From contig NZ_CP109479.1 of NCBI RefSeq assembly GCF_036227485.1, positions 9,052,001 to 9,116,000 on the forward strand: a stretch of DNA of 64,000 bases, given 5' to 3'. The notes beneath the pieces were generated by a model that did not search any database, was not told the DNA's origin, and saw only the letters and a list, made by a program, of their open reading frames with translations. This document shows, one piece after another, positions 8,674-16,810 of this stretch; positions within the stretch are counted from its first letter, which is position 1; every line of letters starts with the position of its first letter. The position numbers and the translations under genes are program-made. Source of the stretch: Streptomyces sp. NBC_01451 (GTDB lineage Bacteria > Actinomycetota > Actinomycetes > Streptomycetales > Streptomycetaceae).

Positions 8674-9905
8674 CACAGGTCTCCGAACGTCATCCGTGCC
8701 ACCCACTTGGTGTTGAGTACCCCGGGCGCCGCGGGGACGATGATCCGCGCCGGGTGACCGTGGTCAGGAGTAAGAGGCGCGCCGTTGACGAAGAGGGCCA
8801 GCAGGGCACGCGGGTCGCCCACCTGGTTGTCACGCAGGGCGGCCCTGCGGAACGCCCCGTGCCGCTGGAGCGACTCCACCAGTACGTCCGGCGGCGCGTC
8901 GCCCTCGTACCCGACGAGCGCCGCCAGATCCCGTAGGCGTACGCCCCGCCACGACTGGTCGGAGGTCGACCAGCCCTCCACGCAGGCGATGGGCAACGCG
9001 GCGTCGTGCAGGGGGAGTCGCATCAGTTCTGCCCGGCTCAGCCGGACCGTCCGTCCGCGCCCCTCGACGACCAGCCGCCACGCCTCCTCACTCGTCTCCG
9101 TCGTGCTGATCCCGCGCGACGCGGCCGTCTTGTTGATCTGGAAGCCGCCGGGGCCCGAACCCGGTTCGGGGCCACCGTGCGGCGCGAGCAGAGCCGTCTC
9201 CCGCAGTGCCCCGTCGAAACTCCGGCCCGCCGTCGTGACCAGCAGGAGCAGGGAGCCGCCGCCGACGAAGCCGAGGGCGCCGCGGCGGGAGAAGGTGGGC
9301 GGGGTGGGGGCCGGCGCGACGAGGCCGTTCTCCTCGTCGCGCAGGTGGCGCAGGTTGCGCAGCGCGGCCGGTACCCGCAGCACCGCGTGTGTCACGAACG
9401 CCGCGAAGAACACCCAGGCCCCGTAGAAGTGCAGCGGATAGAAGGAGCCGGGGAAGAGGTAGTCGAGCTGGACGTTCAGCACGCCGGTGGTGAACTCGAA
9501 CAGCGCGCCCCCGACCAGCAGGAGCAGCGAGATCCTTTCCAGCCCGTGTGCGAGCGAGCGCACGGGCGGGAGGGTGAACAGCCGGGGCAGGACCGACCAC
9601 AGCTTCGCCAGCAGTACGGGGATCAGCGCGATGCCGAGGGTGACGTGGACGCCCTGGGTGAGCCGGTAGAGCCACGGCGGGTCGGTCGGCCAGGCGAAGA
9701 GGTAGAAGCCCAGCAGGCGCTTGTCCGGGGTCTTGTCGTTCACCGGGGACAGATCCGGGTTGTAGGCCGCGTACGACAGCAGGCCTGTCACGAAGAGCAC
9801 CGTGATCCCGCCGAGCAGCACGATGCCGAGCACGGAGGTGAACCATGGGCCGCGCAGCGGACTGCGCCAGAAACCGGGGGAGGTGGGGAGGAGTTGGTCG
9901 GGCAT
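8673..9905 (-). CDS. Membrane-anchored molybdopterin oxidoreductase (cytochrome b561-like plus sulfite-oxidase fold)
   Basis: A 410-residue fusion. The first 190 residues form about five membrane helices of the cytochrome b561 / formate-dehydrogenase-gamma type, with conserved His residues (GVHVTLG, PLHFYGAW, VTHAVLR). After a linker comes a sulfite-oxidase-like molybdopterin domain (about residues 250-410) with the molybdenum-ligand Cys in IACVEGWS near residue 307 and DHGHPARIIVP. This resembles YedY/MsrP-type enzymes fused to their heme partner. The ATG at 9905 (MPDQLLP) is chosen over 9953 because the extra N-terminus is Pro-rich and non-conserved. Physiological substrate unknown; it probably acts outside the membrane. 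Confidence 0.85.
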   Translation of the reverse strand: MPDQLLPTSPGFWRSPLRGPWFTSVLGIVLLGGITVLFVTGLLSYAAYNPDLSPVNDKTPDKRLLGFYLFAWPTDPPWLYRLTQGVHVTLGIALIPVLLAKLWSVLPRLFTLPPVRSLAHGLERISLLLLVGGALFEFTTGVLNVQLDYLFPGSFYPLHFYGAWVFFAAFVTHAVLRVPAALRNLRHLRDEENGLVAPAPTPPTFSRRGALGFVGGGSLLLLVTTAGRSFDGALRETALLAPHGGPEPGSGPGGFQINKTAASRGISTTETSEEAWRLVVEGRGRTVRLSRAELMRLPLHDAALPIACVEGWSTSDQSWRGVRLRDLAALVGYEGDAPPDVLVESLQRHGAFRRAALRDNQVGDPRALLALFVNGAPLTPDHGHPARIIVPAAPGVLNTKWVARMTFGDL

Positions 9906-10018
9906 GGTCCGACCGTAGGCCGGGACAGGCGGGGGACAGGGCCCGCGACTCATGACGAAACGCTGACGTCCTGGCCCGCCGGAGCCCTGGCCGGCCCTCC
10001 CCGGCCTAGCGTGCCGGT

Positions 10019-11371
10019 GTGAACCGTGATCATCTCCGCGACCTGTCCGCGGCCCTGGCCGCAGCGCTGCTCGTCACGACGGCCGCTGTGATCGGTACCG
10101 TCATCCAGGACCGCTACGGAACCCTTCGTGTGAGCTGGCCTCCCGTGTACGGCCACTGGGAGCCGCATGTGGGCCCCGGCACCCCGGCCGCGATTGGCGT
10201 CGCCGTCGCCGTCGTCGCGTACGGGCCGCTCCTCGCCGCCCGGCTGCCCTGGCGCGCGCTGCTGCTGACCGCTTGCGGCACCGCCACGACGTGGACGTTC
10301 TCGCTCGCCCTGGTCGACGGATGGCAGCGCGGCATCGCCCTGCGGCTGACGACCAAGTACGAGTACCTCCAGGTCATCGAACCGGTCAACCGTTTCCACG
10401 ACATCCCCGCCGCCCTGCGGGACTTCACCCACCACATCCTGATCCGCTCCCCCGACGCCTGGCCCGCGCATGTCGCCGGGCATCCTCCCGGGGCCACGCT
10501 CACGTTCGTCCTCCTCGACCGGATCGGGCTGGGCGGCGGGGCCTGGGCGGGCGTCTGGTGCGTCACCGTCGGGGCGACGGCGGCGGTGGCGGTTCTCGTC
10601 ACCGTGCGCGCGCTGTGCGGGGAGGCGCTCGCCCGCCGGGCCGCGCCGTTCCTGGTCCTGGCCCCGGCGGCCGTGTGGATGGGCACGTCCGCGGACGGAT
10701 ACTTCGCGGCGGTCGCCGCCTGGGCCGTCGCCTTCCTCGCCCTCGCGGTCACCGGACACCGGCCACGGTCGTCGGGCCTGGCCTCCGGGCTCCTCTTCGG
10801 GCTCACCGCGTATCTCTCCTACGGGCTGACACTGTTCGCGGTGATCGCCGGCGGCGTCGTGCTGCTCGGCTCCCGACGACTGCGCCCACTCCCGTACGTC
10901 CTCGCCGGACTCGTGGTCGTCCCGGCCGCGTTCACGTTCGCGGGCTTCAACTGGTGGGAGGCGTATCGCCTGCTCGTCACCCGCTACTACCAGGGAGCCG
11001 GCGGTGTCCGCCCCTACGGCTACTGGGTGTGGGCGAACCTCGCGTGCACGGTCCTGCTGGTGGGTCCGGCGACCGTCGCGGGCCTGCGGCGGGCCGGCGC
11101 GGCTCCGGTACGCGAGGGCTTCCGCGGTCGCCTGCGCACGAGCGTGGACGCCCCCGGATCCCGGCTCGCCCTGCTCGTGTTCGCCGCGCTGCTCGCCCTG
11201 CTCACCGCCGACCTCTCGGGCATGAGCAAGGCGGAGACGGAGCGCATCTGGCTGCCGTTCGCCCTGTGGCTGCTCCCGGCCTGCGCGTTCCTGACCCGGC
11301 CCCGCGCCTGGCTCACGGCACAGGCAGCTCTCGCCCTGCTCCTCAACCACCTGCTGCTTACGGGGTGGTGA
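10019..11371 (+). CDS. Polytopic GT-C-like membrane protein, putative glycosyltransferase
   Basis: A 450-residue integral membrane protein with roughly ten to twelve hydrophobic segments. A large extracytoplasmic loop follows the first helices and carries RFHDIP and AGHPPGATLTFVLLDRIGLG, the HPPG pattern seen in actinobacterial GT-C-type mannosyltransferase-like proteins. The GTG at 10019 diverges from the molybdopterin oxidoreductase. By fold it would transfer a sugar from a polyprenyl-phosphate donor outside the membrane, which suits the nearby dolichol-type GT2, but the activity is inferred and no catalytic residue is certain. Confidence 0.7.
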   Translation: MNRDHLRDLSAALAAALLVTTAAVIGTVIQDRYGTLRVSWPPVYGHWEPHVGPGTPAAIGVAVAVVAYGPLLAARLPWRALLLTACGTATTWTFSLALVDGWQRGIALRLTTKYEYLQVIEPVNRFHDIPAALRDFTHHILIRSPDAWPAHVAGHPPGATLTFVLLDRIGLGGGAWAGVWCVTVGATAAVAVLVTVRALCGEALARRAAPFLVLAPAAVWMGTSADGYFAAVAAWAVAFLALAVTGHRPRSSGLASGLLFGLTAYLSYGLTLFAVIAGGVVLLGSRRLRPLPYVLAGLVVVPAAFTFAGFNWWEAYRLLVTRYYQGAGGVRPYGYWVWANLACTVLLVGPATVAGLRRAGAAPVREGFRGRLRTSVDAPGSRLALLVFAALLALLTADLSGMSKAETERIWLPFALWLLPACAFLTRPRAWLTAQAALALLLNHLLLTGW

Positions 11372-11494
11372 CGACCGACGACAGGGCTCCCCTTCGAGCC
11401 GCCACGGGAGGACAGCGGTGCCAGGTTCTTACGAATCGCGGACGTAGGGCCGGCCGCGCCGCACCGAAGTGAGGCGGGTGAGAAGCTGGGGTGC

Positions 11495-12244
11495 ATGCAG
11501 CAGCCGCATGAATCCGCAGGTACCGAGCCCGCTCCCCGAGGGCGGGTCGGCGCGATGCGCGTCCTGGTCGTGGACGACGACCCTACGGTCGCCGAGGTCG
11601 TCTCCGGCTATCTCGACCGAGCGGGGTACGACGTGGAACGCGCCGGTGACGGGCCCTCCGCACTCGTACGGGCCGCCGCCAACCGACCGGACCTGGTGGT
11701 GCTCGACCTGATGCTGCCCGGCATGGACGGCCTGGAGGTGTGCCGCCGGATTCGGGCCCGTGGACCCGTGCCGGTCATCATGCTCACCGCCCGTGGCGAC
11801 GAGGGCGACCGGATCCTGGGCCTCGAAGTGGGCGCCGACGACTACGTCACGAAGCCCTTCAGCCCCCGCGAGCTGGTGCTGCGGGTCGAGTCGGTACTGC
11901 GCCGGACCCGGCCCGCCGCGGCAGCCCACCCGGTGCACGGGGCAGGCATCACCATCGACCCGGCCGCCCGGCGCGCCACCAAGAACGGCGCCGAACTCAG
12001 CCTCACGCTCCGCGAGTTCGACCTCCTCGTCTTCCTCCTGCGCAACCACGGCCGCGCCTACAGCCGCGAAGAGCTGATGCGTGAGGTGTGGGGCTGGGAC
12101 TTCGGCGACCTGTCCACCGTCACCGTCCATGTACGCCGGCTGCGGGGCAAGGTGGAGGACGACCCGGCCAGCCCGCAGCTGATCCAGACGGTGTGGGGAG
12201 TGGGCTACCGCTTCGACACCACGCCGTTCGAGGAGGCAGTGTGA
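11495..12244 (+). CDS. OmpR-family response regulator
   Basis: A 249-residue two-component regulator. The receiver domain begins at MRVLVVDDDPTVAEVV, has the phospho-acceptor Asp in VVLDLMLPGMDG and the switch Lys in YVTKPFSPREL. A winged-helix OmpR/PhoB DNA-binding domain follows (LTLREFDLLVFLLRNHG, VTVHVRRLRGKVE, GVGYRF). The ATG at 11555 is an alternative start that would remove a 20-residue leader. The stop overlaps the kinase GTG (12241-12244), so the pair is coupled. Target genes are unknown. Confidence 0.92.
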   Translation: MQQPHESAGTEPAPRGRVGAMRVLVVDDDPTVAEVVSGYLDRAGYDVERAGDGPSALVRAAANRPDLVVLDLMLPGMDGLEVCRRIRARGPVPVIMLTARGDEGDRILGLEVGADDYVTKPFSPRELVLRVESVLRRTRPAAAAHPVHGAGITIDPAARRATKNGAELSLTLREFDLLVFLLRNHGRAYSREELMREVWGWDFGDLSTVTVHVRRLRGKVEDDPASPQLIQTVWGVGYRFDTTPFEEAV

Positions 12245-13359
12245 CCATGCGCGCCTTCCTGCTGATCGCCCTGTTCGCCTTTCTCGGCGCCGTCGCGGCC
12301 GGGCTGGTCGGGGCCGGTGTGCTGTGGCTGATCCGGCGACGCTCGCTGACCATGTCCCTCGCCGTGGTCGTGGCCGTTGCCGTGGCGGCCATGCTCGCGG
12401 GCACGCTGGCCGTGGCGCGGGCCATGTTCCTGTCCTCGCACGACCTGACCGTTGTGACCATGGTTGTCGCGATGGCGGCGGTCGTCTCGCTGGCCACCGC
12501 GCTGCTGCTCGGCCGTCGGGTCGTCGCCGGCAGCAGGGCCCTCACCGCGGCTGCCCGTTCTTTCGGTGACGGCGGCCATTTCGCGGCTCCCGACGGCTCG
12601 GCGACCGCCGAACTCTCCGCTCTGAGCCGGGAGTTGGCCAGCACCAGCGCGAAGCTCGCCGCGTCCCGCGACCGCGAGCGCGCCCTGGAGACATCGAGAC
12701 GTGAACTGGTCGCCTGGATCTCACACGACCTGCGCACCCCGCTCGCCGGGCTGCGCGCGATGTCCGAGGCACTGGAGGACGGCGTCGCCGCCGAACCCGA
12801 CCGCTACCTCCGCCAGATGCGCACGGAGGTCGAACGTCTCAACGACATGGTGGGTGACCTCTTCGAACTCTCCCGCATCCACGCCGGGGCGCTCGCCCTC
12901 TCTCCGTCGCGCATGTCCATGTACGACCTTGTCGGCGACGCCCTCGCGGGAGCGGACGCTCTCGCGAGAGAGCACGGTGTGTGGCTGATCGGCGATCGCA
13001 TCGAACCGGTGCCGGTCGAGGTCGACGGCAAGGAGATGAGCCGGGTGCTGAGCAATCTGCTGGTCAACGCGATCCGCCGGACACCCTCGGACGGTACGGT
13101 CGCGATCGCCGCCGAGCGTTCCCCCGACGGCGTCGTCGTGTCCGTCACCGACGGTTGCGGTGGCATCCCGGACGAGGACCTGCCGCGTGTCTTCGACACC
13201 GGCTGGCGCGGCACGCATGCCCGCACCCCTCCGGCCGGTGCCGGCCTCGGTCTCGCCATCGTCCGCGGCATCGTCGAGGCACACCGCGGACAGGCCGCCG
13301 TGCGCAATGTGCCCGGCGGCTGCCGCTTCGAGGTGACTCTTCCCCTGGCCGAGGCCTGA
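12241..13359 (+). CDS. Two-component sensor histidine kinase
   Basis: A 372-residue membrane kinase partnered with the preceding response regulator by GTGA overlap. Two to four N-terminal membrane helices with almost no extracellular loop suggest intramembrane sensing. A HAMP-like linker, the HisKA box SHDLRTPLAGLR with the phospho-acceptor His, and the ATPase boxes LLVNAIRRTP (N), DGCGGIPDEDL (G1) and GAGLGLAIVRG (G2) follow. The GTG at 12241 is used; the ATG at 12247 would also fit. The gene converges on the binding-protein gene across a hairpin. Confidence 0.92.
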   Translation: MTMRAFLLIALFAFLGAVAAGLVGAGVLWLIRRRSLTMSLAVVVAVAVAAMLAGTLAVARAMFLSSHDLTVVTMVVAMAAVVSLATALLLGRRVVAGSRALTAAARSFGDGGHFAAPDGSATAELSALSRELASTSAKLAASRDRERALETSRRELVAWISHDLRTPLAGLRAMSEALEDGVAAEPDRYLRQMRTEVERLNDMVGDLFELSRIHAGALALSPSRMSMYDLVGDALAGADALAREHGVWLIGDRIEPVPVEVDGKEMSRVLSNLLVNAIRRTPSDGTVAIAAERSPDGVVVSVTDGCGGIPDEDLPRVFDTGWRGTHARTPPAGAGLGLAIVRGIVEAHRGQAAVRNVPGGCRFEVTLPLAEA

Positions 13360-13420
13360 TCTCGAGGAGCGCTCGGCTTCTCCCCGGGAGAGGCAGGGAG
13401 AGCGGCGGGCGCCGGTGTCC

Positions 13421-13447
13421 CGGGTGGGCCGGACGCCGGCCCACCCG
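13421..13447. terminator. Hairpin terminator between convergent genes
   Basis: Inverted repeat with 12-base arms (13421-13432, 13436-13447) and a 3-base loop, immediately beyond the stop of the minus-strand binding-protein gene (13451) and 60 bases past the kinase stop. Confidence 0.75.
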
Positions 13448-13450
13448 TCT

Positions 13451-14602
13451 CTACGCCCCCGGATGCAGCCCGAGCCAGCCGGGTGTCGGGTCGCCCTTGA
13501 CCTCCCCGAAGTACAGGGCGAAGGTCTGCTTCCAGCGCTCCACCTCCGCGCGGTCGGACATGAAGCGGGGGAAGCCGTCCACGTGGGCGTCGGGGTACTC
13601 CCAGATCGGCTTCAGACCCGCCGGGGGAGTGACGTCGGTCCGGACGGACCAGCCGTTGAAGGAGCCGTTCTGCATCTCCTTCGACAACTGCCAGTTGAGG
13701 AACAGCTTGGCGGCAGTGGAGTTCTTCGCCTGCTTGAGGACGGCCATGCGCTGGCCCCAGGCCATGAACGGATGCCCGGCGCCGATGGCGAACGTCACGG
13801 GTGAAGTGCTGACCGCCGACCCCGCGGTGCCGACACCGATGGTCTTCTGCCCGCCGAAGACGGCGTCACCCGGGGAGTTGCTGCCGCGGGCGAACCGCAC
13901 GTCCTGGGCGGCGAACCTCGCCACCCAGTCCCAGCCGTACTTCCGCGCGTACAGCGTGAAGAGGTAGAGCACCGCGTCGTCGTCGTGCGGGAAGGAGGAG
14001 GCGATCTGGCCCTTCCACTTCGGGTCGACCAGGTCGCGCGGGGTGAGAGGCGTCCTCGAACCGACCTTCGCCGTGTCGTACATGAAGCTGAAGGCGATGG
14101 CTCCGGTGGCCACCCACGCGCCCTGTGGGTCCTTGAACCTGTCGTAGACCTTGGAGAACCCGGCGGGCTTGTAGTGCAGCAGACGGCCCTGCTGCTTCCA
14201 GCGGTCGAAGTCCTGAAGGGTCTGGAACTGCACGACGTCCGGCACGAGGGTGTCGGTGGCGAACTGGTTGTCGACACGGACGTCGTGGTACTTGCTGTAG
14301 TCGACGATCAGCGTCAGGTCGATGTCCGGGAAGCGGGCCTTGAAGGCCGCCTTGGTGCCGTCCTGCTGGGTGGGGGTGTCGCCGCCGGCGTAGACGACGA
14401 GCTTGCCGCCCTCCGCGAGAGCGGTCCGGTAGAGCTCGTCGAGGGTCCTGGTCTCCTCGCCCCGGGAGGTGCCCCGGGTGGTGTCCCGGGAAGTGGCGGG
14501 GGAGGCGGCAGCGGGGGTGGCGTTCGCGGCGACCGCGCCGACACCGAGGGCGGCGCCCGCGCCGGTGGCGAGGACACGTCGTCTGCTGAGGAAGCTGGAC
14601 AC
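13451..14602 (-). CDS. Extracellular solute-binding protein, TAT-exported, orphan
   Basis: A 383-residue family 1 / iron-type solute-binding protein. The N-terminus has a twin-arginine signal (SRRRVLATGAGAALG) and an Ala-rich cleavage region (ATPAAA), so it is exported folded. The GTG at 14602 is chosen because AGGAAGG lies 10 bases upstream and the TAT motif then starts near residue 6. The body has the hallmark segments GKLVVYAGGD, FPDIDLTLIVDYS and VDPKWKGQIA. No permease or ATPase genes are adjacent, so it must share a transporter or have another role. A LacI-type palindrome at 14739-14756 and a LacI gene lie directly upstream. Confidence 0.83.
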   Translation of the reverse strand: MSSFLSRRRVLATGAGAALGVGAVAANATPAAASPATSRDTTRGTSRGEETRTLDELYRTALAEGGKLVVYAGGDTPTQQDGTKAAFKARFPDIDLTLIVDYSKYHDVRVDNQFATDTLVPDVVQFQTLQDFDRWKQQGRLLHYKPAGFSKVYDRFKDPQGAWVATGAIAFSFMYDTAKVGSRTPLTPRDLVDPKWKGQIASSFPHDDDAVLYLFTLYARKYGWDWVARFAAQDVRFARGSNSPGDAVFGGQKTIGVGTAGSAVSTSPVTFAIGAGHPFMAWGQRMAVLKQAKNSTAAKLFLNWQLSKEMQNGSFNGWSVRTDVTPPAGLKPIWEYPDAHVDGFPRFMSDRAEVERWKQTFALYFGEVKGDPTPGWLGLHPGA

Positions 14603-14738
14603 GCTGGGGTGGCCTTCCTGATGGGGGGTGGCGTGGTGAAGCGACCGGCACGTCGGCGATGGCCGGAGGCGCCGGGCGGCCTTCATCCTGCGCCGCCGCC
14701 CCTCGATGGGCAACGTTTTCCACAGGTGGAATCCCACA

Positions 14739-14756
14739 TTCAATCGAACGGTTGAA
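14739..14756. promoter_or_regulatory. LacI-type operator upstream of the orphan binding protein
   Basis: The 18-base near-palindrome TTCAATCGAACGGTTGAA (arms TTCAA/TTGAA plus inner CG pairs) lies 137 bases before the binding-protein start and just after the stop of the LacI gene at 14783. It is likely bound by that regulator or its paralogue at 21761. Confidence 0.55.
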
Positions 14757-14782
14757 TGCCCCGGGCTGCTTGGGCCCGCGGC

Positions 14783-15820
14783 CTACTCCGGTGGCCGGCC
14801 CGTGGTCCGGCGCGGCACCAGGGTGGGGGACAGACGGACCTGGTCCGTGGGTTTCTGCCGGTCGGCGAGCCGCTCCAGGAGCAGGCGGGCGGCGTGCCCG
14901 CCGATCTCGTGGCCCGCCTGGTCGACGCTGGTCAGGGAGATCGGGCCGAGCGCGGCGAAGGTGGTGTTGTCGTACCCGGCCACCGAGATGTCACCGGGAA
15001 CGTCGAGCCCCGCCTCGTTGATCGCCGCCAGGACACCCATGGCCACGATGTCCGCACCCGCGAAGACGGCCGTCGGAACGCTGGGGCGGGCCAGCAGCTC
15101 CCGCGCGCCCTGGTAGCCGCCCTCCTGGGTGTAGCTGGTGGAGGCCACGTCGATCCACTCCCCGAGCCCCAGCGCCCGCATGGCCTGCCGGTATCCGTCG
15201 GCGCGGCGGGCGTTGGGCATCTCCATGAGGCGTGTCGGGTCGGTCTCGTGGTGCTCGATGTGGGCGATGCGGCGATGCCCGAGACCGGCGAGATGGCCGA
15301 CGGCCAGGGACGCGCCCTCGACATCGTCGTCGACCACCGTGTCGTACACCGGAGACGAACCGTGCCGGCCGACGACGACGGTCGGCACGGAGGAGGCGAC
15401 GTGTTCGAGGTGGGCGCGGGGCGAGACCGGCGCGACCAGGATGAGGCCGTCCATGCCGTGGTCCAGCATCGCCTCGGTGACCCGCGCCTCCTCCTTCTCG
15501 CCGTTGCAGCCGGGGCCCAGAAGCACCTGGTACTCCGTGTCCGTCAGCCGGCCGGTGATGCCGTCGAGCACGTCGGGGAAAAAGGGGTTCCGGATGTCGG
15601 GCAGCATCACGCCGATGGTGTATGTCTGCCCGCGGAGACTTCTCGCTCCCGCGTTCGGCCGGTAACCGAGTTCGTCGATCGCGCGGCGCACCTTCGCGCG
15701 CATCTCGGGACTGGCGCCGTACGCGTTGCGCAGCACCTTGGACACCGCGGTCGTGGACACCTGGGCGTGGCGTGCGACATCGACGATCGTGACGCGCCGA
15801 CGTCGTGCTGGCGGCTCCAT
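14783..15820 (-). CDS. LacI-family transcriptional regulator
   Basis: A 345-residue LacI/GalR repressor. The helix-turn-helix VTIVDVARHAQVSTTAVSKV is at residues 10-30, then the hinge GYRPNAGARSLRG and the effector domain (TYTIGVMLPDIRNPFFPDVL, FAGADIVAMGVL, SVAGYDNTTFAAL). It is a clear paralogue of the regulator at 21761, with near-identical recognition-helix surroundings, so the two may read similar operators. Downstream on the same strand lies the orphan binding protein, its most likely target. Inducer unknown. Confidence 0.9.
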   Translation of the reverse strand: MEPPARRRRVTIVDVARHAQVSTTAVSKVLRNAYGASPEMRAKVRRAIDELGYRPNAGARSLRGQTYTIGVMLPDIRNPFFPDVLDGITGRLTDTEYQVLLGPGCNGEKEEARVTEAMLDHGMDGLILVAPVSPRAHLEHVASSVPTVVVGRHGSSPVYDTVVDDDVEGASLAVGHLAGLGHRRIAHIEHHETDPTRLMEMPNARRADGYRQAMRALGLGEWIDVASTSYTQEGGYQGARELLARPSVPTAVFAGADIVAMGVLAAINEAGLDVPGDISVAGYDNTTFAALGPISLTSVDQAGHEIGGHAARLLLERLADRQKPTDQVRLSPTLVPRRTTGRPPE

Positions 15821-15934
15821 TCGATTCCTTCTCCCTGGGAACTGCTGCCGCCGAGTCTACGGACGGGCCTGTGGCCCGGCGGACGCCTCGCGACGGTTGC
15901 ACGCAGGCCGCCGCCGTAACGATCGCGCAGTCCC

Positions 15935-16691
15935 CAGCGCGACGAACGCCTCGGCTGGACCGGCGACACCCAGGTCTTCGCGGCGACCGGTCTGTACAAC
16001 GTGGACGCCGGTGTCGTCCTCAGCCACTTCCAGGACACCGTCGTCGACTCCCAGGCCAACTACGGTGCGGACAAGGAGCAGTTCACCGGGCTCGCCCCGA
16101 CCGGCCGGTTCAACCTCCCGGGCGGCGGCAGCGGTTGGGCGGACGCCGGCGTCATTGTCCTCGCCCCCGTCCTCACCGACGAGGCCGCGCGGACCTGGCG
16201 TACGAACTGCTCCACCAGGACGGGCTGCCGTCCTGGCTGTTCTCGGTGAAGGACGGTGCCACCACGGTCTGGGAGCGCTGGAACTCGTACTCGGAGGAGG
16301 ACGGGTTCGGGCCGGTCGGCATGAACTCCTTCAACCACTACGCCTTCGGCGCGATCATGGAGTGGATGTACGCCTGCACGCCGGCATCGCCCGCGATCCG
16401 GAGAGCCCCGGGTTCAAGCACTTCCTGCCGCAACACCACATCGATCCCACAGGCGGGATCACCCGGGTCTCCGGGGTGTACGAGTCGCCGTACAGGGAGA
16501 TCCGGAGCGAGTGGCGCGTCACGGACCGCGGCAGGGGCCTCGGGTACGACGTGGTGGTGCCCGCGAACAGTGCGGCGACCCTGCGGCTTCCGGCGGTGTC
16601 GGCCGACTCGGTCCGCGAAGGCCGTGTACCGCTGGACCGTGCGGAGGGCGTCCGGTTCGTCGGTCACACCGACGGGGTGTATGTCTGCTAG
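15935..16691 (+). pseudogene. Decayed GH78 alpha-L-rhamnosidase
   Basis: Three reading frames in succession give pieces of one GH78 protein. Frame 2 from 15935 reads QRDERLGWTGDTQVFAATG (compare DCPQRDERLGWTGD in the intact enzyme at 22916). Frame 1 around 16195-16375 gives DGLPSWLFSVKDGATTVWER and SFNHYAFGAIMEWMY. Frame 3 to 16691 gives the C-terminal beta-domain (KHFLPQHHIDPTGGITRV, GYDVVVPANSAATLRLP). The start and much of the (alpha/alpha)6 barrel are missing and at least two frameshifts are present, so no enzyme is made. It points to turnover of rhamnosidase genes in this locus. Confidence 0.85.
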
Positions 16692-16763
16692 CTGGCGTCC
16701 GGCCGGTACCGCGTGAGTGCCCGGCTGCGCTGATGTGCGTGTGCTGAGGGGACAGTGGGAGGG

Positions 16764-16802
16764 ACGCGTCCGCGGGGCCGGCCGGCGGCGCCGCGGACGC
16801 GT
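16764..16802 (-). terminator. Hairpin terminator after the GH43 gene
   Basis: 12-base perfect arms (16764-16775 and 16791-16802) with a 15-base GC-rich loop, just beyond the stop of the minus-strand GH43 gene at 16811. Confidence 0.7.
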
Positions 16803-16810
16803 ACCTGGCG

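Noticed and set aside
9950..11350. 466-codon minus-strand frame under the GT-C-like gene
   Set aside because: Gln/Gly/Arg-rich low-complexity translation; the plus strand encodes a coherent polytopic membrane protein.
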